Positions 6,846-13,219 of a DNA stretch of 19,392 nucleotides are shown here, piece after piece (within the stretch, counting starts at the first letter, position 1; each line of letters starts with the position of its first letter). Source of the DNA: an uncultured Blautia sp. (GTDB taxonomy: Bacteria > Bacillota > Clostridia > Lachnospirales > Lachnospiraceae); NCBI GenBank assembly GCA_938028845.1, contig CALIZJ010000163.1:1-19392 (forward strand), read 5' to 3'. The notes beneath the pieces were generated by a model that worked only from the letters and a program-made list of their open reading frames with translations, had not been told where the DNA came from and searched no databases. Made by a program: the position numbers and the translations under genes.

Positions 6846-8165
6846 TCACGGCTTGCCTTTAATACGCCTCATATGCTCCTTCAAAGTTTTCTCATACCCC
6901 ATATCACTGAGTTCATAAAACTTTTCTCCCAGGATTTCGCTTGGAAGGTACTGCTGTTCTACATAATGGTTGGGGAAATTATGGGCGTATTTGTATCCGA
7001 TTCCTCTGCCGAGCTTTTCATGGCCTCCGTAGTGGGCGTCCTGGAGATGGGGCGGAACGGTGGTCTTTTTCCGTTTCACACTGTCCATGGCTGCGGAGAT
7101 GGCATTCACGGCAGAATTGCTCTTTGGCGCACAGGCCATATAAGCCGCTGCCTGGGACAATATAATCTGAGACTCCGGCATTCCCACTCTCTCCACAGCC
7201 TGGGCCGCTGCCACAGCCACGCACAAAGCCTGTGGATCTGCATTGCCGATATCCTCTGAAGCAAGGATCATGATACGTCTGGCAATAAACTTTACGTCCT
7301 CTCCTGCGTAAAGCATTTTTGCCAGGTAATAAACAGCTGCATCCGGGTCCGAACCGCGCATACTTTTAATAAATGCGGAAATGATATCGTAGTGGTTATC
7401 TCCTTTTTTATCGTACCGAACCACCCGTTTTTGAATACATTCTGACGCCACTTCCAGCGTGAGATGGATTTTTCCATCTTCACTTCTGGGCGTGGTAAGA
7501 ATCCCAAGTTCTACCGCATTCAACGCGTTCCTTGCATCTCCTCCCGCCATATCCGCCAGAAAATCCAATGCCTCCTCATCGATCACCGCATTATAACTTC
7601 CCATTCCTTTTTCAAAATCCTGCACTGCCCTTAAAAGCAGGGTCTTGATCTCCTCGTTTTCCAACGGTTTTAATTCGAAAATAATAGACCGGGAAAGAAG
7701 CGCTCCATTTACCTCAAAATATGGATTTTCCGTAGTAGCCCCAATCAGGATGATCGTCCCGTCTTCCACAAAAGGCAGAAGATAATCCTGCTGCCCCTTA
7801 TTAAAACGGTGGATCTCGTCAATAAACAGAATCGTCTTTTTTCCATACATGCCCAGATCATTCTGAGCCTGTTTCACCACGTCCTCCATATCTTTTTTTC
7901 CGGCTATGGTGGCGTTGATCTGGGTAAAATTAGCGCTTGTGGTATTTGCGATCACCTTTGCCAAAGTTGTTTTTCCCGTTCCAGGAGGTCCGTAAAAAAT
8001 AACAGAGGTAAGCTTATCCGCCTTAATAGCCCGGTAAAGCAGCTTTCCCTTTCCTACAATGTGCTCCTGTCCCACCACTTCTTCCAGTGTGGTGGGCCGC
8101 AGCCTGGAGGCCAGGGGCGATTCCTTATCTAATGTTTTTGTTTTCGCATATTCAAATAAATCCAT
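6846..8165 (-). CDS. rarA: replication-associated recombination protein A (RarA/MgsA)
   Basis: A 439-residue AAA+ ATPase of the RarA/MgsA/WRNIP1 family, which acts at stalled replication forks and is related to clamp-loader subunits. It opens with a family-specific SPLASRLRPTTLEEVVGQEHI segment (residues 16-36, here split by nothing unusual). Walker A is GPPGTGKTT (59-67), Walker B is FIDEIHRF, sensor 1 lies around IGATTENP with an arginine at LSRS, and sensor 2 lies near GGDARNALN. The C-terminal MgsA tetramerisation domain follows, with MRGSDPDAA, ARRIMILASEDIGNADP and the conserved VPPHLQDAHY. Length is normal. The ATG at 8165 has AGGAGG 12 nt upstream and a weaker AAGGAT closer. A separate promoter lies at 8297-8325. 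Confidence 0.96.
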   Translation of the reverse strand: MDLFEYAKTKTLDKESPLASRLRPTTLEEVVGQEHIVGKGKLLYRAIKADKLTSVIFYGPPGTGKTTLAKVIANTTSANFTQINATIAGKKDMEDVVKQAQNDLGMYGKKTILFIDEIHRFNKGQQDYLLPFVEDGTIILIGATTENPYFEVNGALLSRSIIFELKPLENEEIKTLLLRAVQDFEKGMGSYNAVIDEEALDFLADMAGGDARNALNAVELGILTTPRSEDGKIHLTLEVASECIQKRVVRYDKKGDNHYDIISAFIKSMRGSDPDAAVYYLAKMLYAGEDVKFIARRIMILASEDIGNADPQALCVAVAAAQAVERVGMPESQIILSQAAAYMACAPKSNSAVNAISAAMDSVKRKKTTVPPHLQDAHYGGHEKLGRGIGYKYAHNFPNHYVEQQYLPSEILGEKFYELSDMGYEKTLKEHMRRIKGKP

Positions 8166-8296
8166 TTATCCTTATTTCCTCCTCTGTATTTACAAAGTAT
8201 CTTTTTCTGCCAAAAATATCCACATTTTTCTTCTCAAAATAAAAAGATTATCCACCGCCAGCTTCCCCCAGTCACAAGATATGTAATATAGCTATC

Positions 8297-8325
8297 AGTA
8301 TACCCCTGCCTTTCTATTTTATCAA
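8297..8325 (-). promoter_or_regulatory. sigma-A-like promoter for rarA
   Basis: On the minus strand, a -35 TTGATA (8325-8320) and a -10 TATACT (8302-8297) are 17 bp apart, close to consensus. The -35 is one arm of a short inverted repeat, TATCAA/TTGATA (8320-8325 and 8333-8338), that could hold an operator but is too short to argue for. The predicted leader is about 125 nt. Confidence 0.7.
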
Positions 8326-8344
8326 TTCTTTTTTGATACACCCC

Positions 8345-9046
8345 TCAAGGCAGAAGCAGCTCATCCACCGTTACAAACCGGTAGCCATCTTTTGTCAGGT
8401 CATCTACAATCCTTAACGCAGCTTCCACAGAGGTTTCATACTCGTCATGCATAAGAATGATAGAACCATCCTTGATCTGTTTTTTTACAATTTGAAGAAT
8501 AGAATCTACATTTTTTGTCTTCCAGTCAAGGGTATCAATGTTCCAGGATACATTAAAAAGTTCCACAGGGAGTTCTAAATCTTCCCGTGTTTTCCCAAAA
8601 GGCGGCCGCAGATAGATTGGATAAATGCCTGTGATCTCATATATTATATTTCCCGTCTTTTCAATCTCTTCCTTCGCCTCATTTTTGCTTACCTTTGTAA
8701 GCTGTACATGATTATAAGTATGATTCCCGATCAGATGCCCTTCTTCCTGCATCCGTTTAACTAAATCCTCATTTCCTTCTATATTGCTTCCCAGCAGAAA
8801 AAAACTGACTTTAACTCCCCTTTCCTTCAATCCGTCCAAAAGAAGCGGCGTATATTTTTTACTGGGTCCATCGTCAAAAGTCAATGCTGCCCTGGGACAC
8901 TCCTCACATTTCTCTTCTAAAGTATCGGATTCCCTTTTTTCCGCCACAGTATAATCGGCACTTGGACGTATTCTATTACTTCCCACCACAAACGCGGCTG
9001 CACCTGCCGCCAGAAAAATTCCTGCTAACAGAAAGCCTTTTTTCAT
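8345..9046 (-). CDS. membrane-anchored polysaccharide deacetylase (NodB domain)
   Basis: A 233-residue protein with a short cytosolic start, a single N-terminal hydrophobic segment (about 5-23) acting as anchor or signal, a linker, and a NodB-homology deacetylase domain from about residue 50. The five family motifs are visible: TFDDGP (56-61) with catalytic and metal-binding aspartates, H109-x3-H113 in the GNHTYNH stretch, LRPPFGKT, NIDTLDW, and IILMHDEYE. Such enzymes remove N-acetyl groups from peptidoglycan, chitin-like or other envelope polysaccharides outside the membrane. No spore-specific PdaA features are evident, so the substrate is open. Two cysteines lie close together just before the domain (C47, C50). 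It is divergent from the secreted repeat protein, across 190 bp, and upstream of rarA. I see no clear terminator between them. Confidence 0.9.
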   Translation of the reverse strand: MKKGFLLAGIFLAAGAAAFVVGSNRIRPSADYTVAEKRESDTLEEKCEECPRAALTFDDGPSKKYTPLLLDGLKERGVKVSFFLLGSNIEGNEDLVKRMQEEGHLIGNHTYNHVQLTKVSKNEAKEEIEKTGNIIYEITGIYPIYLRPPFGKTREDLELPVELFNVSWNIDTLDWKTKNVDSILQIVKKQIKDGSIILMHDEYETSVEAALRIVDDLTKDGYRFVTVDELLLP

Positions 9047-9074
9047 GTTCTTCCATCCTATCCCTGTTCCACAT

Positions 9075-9080
9075 ATTATA
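9075..9080 (-). promoter_or_regulatory. possible -10 element for the deacetylase gene
   Basis: A perfect TATAAT on the minus strand lies 28 bp upstream of the deacetylase ATG. No convincing -35 is found at 16-18 bp, so it is a weak call. Confidence 0.3.
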
Positions 9081-9161
9081 TGCCTTCCTGTCCCAGAGAA
9101 TGACGATAGATTCTTCTGCCCAAAAATGGTATGATGTTATTGATAATTTTTTTCATTTTTT

Positions 9162-9189
9162 TGAATGGATTTTTCCTTCTCAATCGTAT
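9162..9189 (+). promoter_or_regulatory. candidate ECF-type promoter for the repeat protein / sigma / anti-sigma unit
   Basis: TGAATG (9162-9167), 17 bp, then CGTAT (9185-9189) resembles the TGAA(A)C ... CGT(A/C) pattern of many ECF-dependent promoters. No good sigma-A promoter is seen between 9100 and 9230. Autoregulation by the sigma factor encoded downstream is a hypothesis only. Confidence 0.3.
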
Positions 9190-9236
9190 TTATAGTGAAA
9201 CAGTAAATCGTACGGATAAGATTGGAGGAAAACGAG

Positions 9237-9710
9237 ATGAAAAAAATATTATCTGTTATTATCACTGTTACTTTAATCCTTTGTTTTAGTGTATCTGTTG
9301 TTTTTGCAGGAGGACATGGACATGGAAGAAAAAATTCCGGCGGCAAAGATTATACAAGTACTTACTGCCAGGCTGCTGATGAAACTGAAAATCGTATCTG
9401 GGGCAGACACAACTCTTCCTGCTCCTTCCTGGATGAAGACGAAAATGGAATCTGCGACAGATGCGGCTCTTCCTGCTCCTTCCTGGACGAAGACGGCGAC
9501 AGCATCTGCGACAGACACGGTTCTTCCTGTTCTTTCCTGGACGAAGACGGCAACGGCATCTGTGACAGACACGGTTCTTCCTGTTCTTTCCTGGACGAAA
9601 ACGGTGACGGCATCTGCGACAGACAGGGCTCCTGCTCTCAGTCCGGCCAAGGACGCCATTACAGCGGCGGAACCAACTGCCGCCAGAACCAGGGATGCGG
9701 TCACAGATAA
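9237..9710 (+). CDS. secreted Cys-rich protein with four acidic 18-residue repeats (putative Ca2+-binding)
   Basis: A 157-residue predicted exported protein that I cannot name. A Sec signal peptide spans residues 1-24, with probable cleavage after VFA. A Gly/His stretch GGHGHGRKNSGGKD follows, then four tandem repeats at 60-77, 78-95, 96-113 and 114-131 of the form SSCSFLDEDGNGICDRHG, and a Gly/Gln/Cys/His-rich end. Each repeat has two cysteines and a D-x-D-x-(D/N)-G-I-C core, like the DxDxDG calcium loops of Excalibur, thrombospondin type 3 or EF-hand-like repeats. Calcium binding is inferred from that resemblance. The start is the ATG at 9237, placed by GGAGG at 9225-9229; the frame is open from an upstream TTG, but that TTG overlaps the ribosome site. 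The ECF sigma gene follows after 16 bp, so it is probably the first gene of a three-gene operon. Confidence 0.8.
   Translation: MKKILSVIITVTLILCFSVSVVFAGGHGHGRKNSGGKDYTSTYCQAADETENRIWGRHNSSCSFLDEDENGICDRCGSSCSFLDEDGDSICDRHGSSCSFLDEDGNGICDRHGSSCSFLDENGDGICDRQGSCSQSGQGRHYSGGTNCRQNQGCGHR
9414..9629 (+). repeat. four tandem copies of a 54-bp in-frame coding repeat
   Basis: Units at 9414-9467, 9468-9521, 9522-9575 and 9576-9629 each begin TCTTCCTG and encode 18 residues. Units 2, 3 and 4 differ at only a few positions each, while unit 1 is more diverged. This suggests recent duplication within the array. Since 54 is a multiple of three, copy number can change without breaking the frame. Confidence 0.92.
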
Positions 9711-9726
9711 TCCCAAAACTCTTACA

Positions 9727-10209
9727 ATGCGAAGTCCAGAGGAAATAGACAGGGCAATGGAATTATACGCAGATACTGTCAGGCGCATCTGCATGGTCTA
9801 TCTGAAAAATTATGCGGACACAGAGGATATTTTTCAAACTGTTTTTCTAAAATATCTTCAAAACACTCAGGCATTTGAAAACCCGGCACACGAGAAAGCC
9901 TGGTTCATCCGCGTATCCATCAACGCATGCAAAGATCTGAAAAAAAGCTTTTTCCACAGCCGTACCGTTTCCCTGGATACCCTGGTTTCCCAGCCCGCTG
10001 CCCAGAATCCGGACACAAGTGAAGTTTTAGAGGCTGTCCTTTCCCTGCCTCAAAAATACAGAAGTGTGATCTACCTTCACTATTATGAAGGCTACACCGC
10101 CCCGCAAATAAGTCAGCTCTTTGGAAAAAAGGTAAATACCGTTTATACCCTTCTCACCAGGGCCCGGCTGCTTCTGAAAGAAAAGCTTGGAGGTGAGGAT
10201 AATGAATAA
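9727..10209 (+). CDS. ECF-type RNA polymerase sigma factor
   Basis: A 160-residue sigma-70 family protein with region 2 and region 4 only. Region 2 spans about residues 11-78 and holds the core-binding and promoter-melting helices (DTEDIFQTVFLKYL, then EKAWFIRVSINACKD). Region 4 spans about 99-155, with LPQKYRSVIYLHYYEGYT and the helix-turn-helix APQISQLFGKKVNTVYTLLTRAR that reads the -35. The frame is open well upstream through the repeat array, but homology begins only here, so I take the ATG at 9727. An ATG at 9757 is the alternative. No strong ribosome site precedes it. The start lies 16 nt after the stop of the repeat-protein gene, so reinitiation or coupling is likely. It overlaps the anti-sigma gene by 8 nt, the usual arrangement for a sigma held by its cognate membrane anti-sigma. 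Confidence 0.9.
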   Translation: MRSPEEIDRAMELYADTVRRICMVYLKNYADTEDIFQTVFLKYLQNTQAFENPAHEKAWFIRVSINACKDLKKSFFHSRTVSLDTLVSQPAAQNPDTSEVLEAVLSLPQKYRSVIYLHYYEGYTAPQISQLFGKKVNTVYTLLTRARLLLKEKLGGEDNE

Positions 10210-11008
10210 CCGGCTGAAAAACGCATTTGAAAACGTCCATGCCGAAGATGAGCTGGTGGAACATACCAGGGAATTACTCAGAGATTATATGGAACAGCCG
10301 ACGAAAAGAAAAGGCTCTCCTCTTCCGTCCGTCAGACTGATCGCAGCTTTATCCTGCCTTCTGTTGTTTCTTCTGGCAGGAGGAATCTTCTTTCTCACCC
10401 CTGTCTCCACCATAAGCGTAGACATCAATCCATCCATTGAATTGGGAATCAATTACTTTGACAGAGTAGTGGAGGCAAAAGCCTTTAATGAGGACGGAGA
10501 AAGCCTGATGGAATCCTTACGGATAAAATATAAGACCTACACCGAAGCCCTTGAAGATATTCTGGAAAATGAAACCATCCAGGAATGTCTGGCTCAGAAC
10601 GAAGCCATGTCTATCACCGTGGTCAGTGACAACGAAGAAAAGAACAGCGAAGTAGTGGAAAAGGTCCGCTCCTGCACAGCAGGACAGAACAACGTCTACT
10701 GCCACGCCGGCAGCCGGGAAGCAGTGGAACATGCTCACGAAGCTGGTCTTTCCTATGGAAAATACAATGCTTTTCTTATTCTCCAGGAACTTGATCCTTC
10801 CGTCACAGTTGAAGATGTACAGGGGCTCACCATGCGGGAAATATGGAATCGGATCACTGCCCTATCTTCTGAAGAAAACACAGACGCAGACACCACCTCC
10901 TGGCAGGAATCTAACAGTACCTCTCACAGGCAGAACGGCTCCGACAAAAATAAGACAAACAGCCGCGCTCATGAAAGAGGGCATCATGGCAGGCGGCATC
11001 AGGAATAA
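10202..11008 (+). CDS. RsgI-like transmembrane anti-sigma factor
   Basis: A 268-residue membrane protein. Residues 1-43 are cytosolic and should bind the sigma factor encoded just upstream. Residues 44-65 (LIAALSCLLLFLLAGGIFFL) form one membrane span. The extracellular part begins with STISVDINPSIELGIN (69-84) and YFDRVVEAKAFNEDGE, the conserved RsgI-family extracellular block. It continues with HEAGLSYGKYNAFLILQELDPSVT and LTMREIWNRI, also typical of RsgI-like proteins. The conserved Asn76-Pro77 matches the site where, as I recall, RsgI proteins self-cleave during signalling. The C terminus is a low-complexity Ser/Asn tail ending in a His/Arg cluster (ERGHHGRRHQE) in place of the carbohydrate-binding modules found in cellulolytic clostridia. 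The ATG at 10202 is placed by GGAGGTGAGG a few nt upstream and overlaps the sigma stop. Confidence 0.88.
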   Translation: MNNRLKNAFENVHAEDELVEHTRELLRDYMEQPTKRKGSPLPSVRLIAALSCLLLFLLAGGIFFLTPVSTISVDINPSIELGINYFDRVVEAKAFNEDGESLMESLRIKYKTYTEALEDILENETIQECLAQNEAMSITVVSDNEEKNSEVVEKVRSCTAGQNNVYCHAGSREAVEHAHEAGLSYGKYNAFLILQELDPSVTVEDVQGLTMREIWNRITALSSEENTDADTTSWQESNSTSHRQNGSDKNKTNSRAHERGHHGRRHQE

Positions 11009-11028
11009 AACTTTCCATAAACAGAATA

Positions 11029-11080
11029 AGAACCGGATCATCAGGCAAAACCTGCCGATAATCCGGTTCTCTTCTTTTTT
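11029..11080 (+). terminator. intrinsic terminator after the sigma / anti-sigma unit
   Basis: AGAACCGGAT (11029-11038) pairs perfectly with ATCCGGTTCT (11061-11070), with a short inner CAGG/CCTG pairing, and is followed by CTTCTTTTTT. It closes the plus-strand unit. On the minus strand the same hairpin lies just past the kinase-like gene but lacks a T-run. Confidence 0.88.
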
Positions 11081-11088
11081 CAGCGTTT

Positions 11089-11712
11089 CTATTTCCGCAT
11101 AATATTCATCTGAGCCTCAATAGCTTCTACACATTTATCAAATCCAAGCTTACCGCAATTCAGACATAAATCATAGTTTGTGGCATCATTCCACACTCCG
11201 CCGGCAAAACGACGGTAATAATCCTGTTTACGCTTATCATCCTTTAAAAGAAATTTTTCTACTTCTTCCCTTGTTCCGCTGATCTTCGTCATTGCCTGCT
11301 CTACCCTAAATTCCCAGGGAGCATGGATAAACACGCGGAGAGTATTTGGACGATCCTTTAATACATAATTCACACACCGTCCGATTACAACAAAGGATTC
11401 CCTTTCTGCAAGATCATAGATTACCTTTGCCTGATAGTTAAACAGGTTTTCATCGGAAATAAATTCCTTACTGTCGGGAGGAATCAAATCCCCCTTATAT
11501 AGTCCTGTCCGGTTAAAAAAGGAACCTTTTTTCACGCTGCTCCCTTCCTCTACCTTTCCAAACAGGCTCACATCGATTCCACTCTCATCCGATGCCATAT
11601 GGATGATCTGCTTGTCGTAATAGGAAATCCCCAGCTTTTTCGCCAGCATTTCCCCAACGGTACGTCCGCCGCTTCCATACTGTCTCGCAATGGTAATTAC
11701 AAAATGTTCCAT
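11089..11712 (-). CDS. cytidylate kinase-like family protein
   Basis: A 207-residue protein of the Cytidylate_kin2 family, related to CMP kinase but of unknown substrate. The N-terminal nucleotide-binding region reads ITIARQYGSGGRTVGEMLA (about 6-24). There the glycine-rich loop has GSGGR where classical P-loop kinases have GxGK, a known trait of this family. SYYDKQII and VVIGRCVNYVL, and the DDKRKQDYYRRF stretch resembling a CMP-kinase lid region, support the call. Five cysteines occur, with two close together (LCLNCGK). It follows livF by only 23 bp with a strong AGGAGG site 8 nt before the ATG, and no terminator separates them. It is therefore probably the last cistron of the liv operon. 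A metabolic link to amino acid transport is not known to me. Confidence 0.87.
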   Translation of the reverse strand: MEHFVITIARQYGSGGRTVGEMLAKKLGISYYDKQIIHMASDESGIDVSLFGKVEEGSSVKKGSFFNRTGLYKGDLIPPDSKEFISDENLFNYQAKVIYDLAERESFVVIGRCVNYVLKDRPNTLRVFIHAPWEFRVEQAMTKISGTREEVEKFLLKDDKRKQDYYRRFAGGVWNDATNYDLCLNCGKLGFDKCVEAIEAQMNIMRK

Positions 11713-11735
11713 GTAATGCTCCTCCTTTTCCTGGT

Positions 11736-12446
11736 TTATTCTCCCAGGTAAGCTTTCTGAACAGATTCATCATGGAGCAGATCATCGGCTGAACCCTCAA
11801 GAGTTACCTTTCCTGTTTCCAGAACGTACGCCCTGTCTGCAATGGAAAGCGCTTTCTTTGCATTCTGCTCTACAAGAAGAACCGTCGTCCCCTCTTCACT
11901 GACTTCTTTTATGATGTCAAAAATCTCATTTACAAAGATTGGTGAAAGCCCCATAGAAGGCTCGTCCATCAAAATAATGCTTGGCTTGCTCATAAGGGCG
12001 CGCCCCATCGCAAGCATCTGCTGTTCTCCGCCGCTTAATGTACCGGCGGGCTGATTTTTACGCTCCTCCAGGCGGGGGAAATGCTGATAAACCTTCTGAA
12101 TCGTTTCCTCGATCCCGTCTTTATCAGACCTGGTAAAAGCTCCCATCTTCAAATTCTGCAGTACGGTCATATTGGCAAATACGCGCCTTCCTTCCGGCAC
12201 ATGCGCCATTCCCATACTGACGATCTTATGGGCCGGAATCTTGGAAATATCTGTTCCATTAAATACAATATGTCCCAATTTTGCCCGCAAAAGTCCGGTA
12301 ATGGTATGGAGAGTTGTTGTCTTTCCTGCGCCGTTTGCGCCGATCAGCGCCACAACCTCTCCCTGGTTAACTTCAAAAGAGATCCCTTTTAACGCCTGGA
12401 TCACTCCGTAATAAACCTGAATATCTTTTATTTCCAGCAATGCCAT
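11736..12446 (-). CDS. livF: branched-chain amino acid ABC transporter ATPase LivF
   Basis: A 236-residue ABC ATPase of the LivF type. It binds ATP and pairs with LivG to drive uptake through LivH-LivM. Walker A is GANGAGKTT (36-44), the Q-loop region follows, the signature is LSGGEQQM, Walker B is IILMDEPSMGL, and the switch histidine region appears as LLVEQNAKKAL; the Gln-Asn in place of the usual H-loop His is normal for LivF. The MAHVPEGRRVFANMTV block is diagnostic of LivF over LivG. The ATG at 12446 has AGGAGG 7 nt upstream. It is fourth in livHMGF, 11 bp after livG. Confidence 0.96.
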   Translation of the reverse strand: MALLEIKDIQVYYGVIQALKGISFEVNQGEVVALIGANGAGKTTTLHTITGLLRAKLGHIVFNGTDISKIPAHKIVSMGMAHVPEGRRVFANMTVLQNLKMGAFTRSDKDGIEETIQKVYQHFPRLEERKNQPAGTLSGGEQQMLAMGRALMSKPSIILMDEPSMGLSPIFVNEIFDIIKEVSEEGTTVLLVEQNAKKALSIADRAYVLETGKVTLEGSADDLLHDESVQKAYLGE

Positions 12447-12457
12447 CGTTCTTCCTC

Positions 12458-13216
12458 CTATTCTCCCAGATATGCCTTGATTACCTCAGGATTGTGGAGG
12501 ACCTCTGAAGTCTCACCCTGAGCAAGAACATGACCAAAATTTAATACCGTCAGCTTTTCACAGATTCCGGACACCAGCTTCATATCGTGTTCGATCAAAA
12601 GGATCGTCATATCGAAATGGTCGCGCACAAAGCGAATCGTGTCCATAAGCTCTGCTGTCTCATTAGGATTCATACCAGCCGCCGGCTCATCCAAAAGCAA
12701 AAGCTTTGGTTTTGTGGCAAGAGCCCTGGCAATCTCCAGTTTACGCTGCTTTCCATAGGGAAGGTTTGCCGCAAGCGTCCCCGCTTCCTTATCCAGGTCA
12801 AACACCTTAAGCAGCTCCATTGCTTCTTCATCCATATGTTTTTCCGTTTTGTAATATTTCGGTAAACGGAAAATCGCTGTGAACAAGCTGTATTTATTAT
12901 GTTCGTGAAGTCCAGCCTTTACATTGTCCAAAACAGAAAGCTTGTCAAAGAGGCGGATATTCTGAAAGGTTCTTGCAATTCCCGCTTTATTGATCTCTAT
13001 GGTCTTTTTTCCTGTAATGTCCACACCGTCAAGGAGAATTTTTCCCTCATCCGGTTTATAGACGCCTGTCAAAAGGTTAAAGATCGTCGTCTTTCCGGCT
13101 CCGTTAGGTCCGATCAGACCATAGAGCTCTCCTTTTTCAATAGTGACCTGAAAATCATCCACAGCATGCAGTCCGCCGAAAGAAATATTTAAATGGTTTA
13201 CATCAAGCATCGACAT
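12458..13216 (-). CDS. livG: branched-chain amino acid ABC transporter ATPase LivG
   Basis: A 252-residue ABC ATPase, partner of LivF. Walker A is GPNGAGKTT (36-44). The LivG-type segment GIARTFQNIRLFDKLSVLDNV follows, then a helical insertion and the variant signature NLPYGKQRKLEIARAL that replaces LSGGQ in LivG. Walker B is LLLLDEPAAGMN, and the switch region is LLIEHDMKLV. The ATG at 13216 follows AGGAGG by 8 nt; that site lies across the end of livM, only 3 bp away, so the two are tightly coupled. Confidence 0.96.
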   Translation of the reverse strand: MSMLDVNHLNISFGGLHAVDDFQVTIEKGELYGLIGPNGAGKTTIFNLLTGVYKPDEGKILLDGVDITGKKTIEINKAGIARTFQNIRLFDKLSVLDNVKAGLHEHNKYSLFTAIFRLPKYYKTEKHMDEEAMELLKVFDLDKEAGTLAANLPYGKQRKLEIARALATKPKLLLLDEPAAGMNPNETAELMDTIRFVRDHFDMTILLIEHDMKLVSGICEKLTVLNFGHVLAQGETSEVLHNPEVIKAYLGE

Positions 13217-13219
13217 GAT

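Noticed and set aside
8190..8255. A 21-codon open frame starting GTG in the rarA leader with GGGGGAAG upstream
   Set aside because: The length is expected by chance, the ribosome site is poor, and there is no sign of a regulatory peptide.
8320..8338. Short TATCAA/TTGATA inverted repeat over the rarA -35 as an operator
   Set aside because: Only 6 bp in A/T-rich DNA and no second copy; chance is a sufficient explanation.
9289..9726. The sigma factor frame stays open for 146 codons upstream, through the repeat array, suggesting a long N-terminal extension or frameshift fusion
   Set aside because: The 54-bp array is a multiple of three, so an open second frame is kept open by duplication. The extension has Thr/Ala/Pro low complexity and sigma homology begins only near 9727.
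9273..9794. A 173-codon open frame antisense to the repeat-protein gene
   Set aside because: It is a mirror of the same tandem repeat, has no ribosome site, and shows no protein-like composition.
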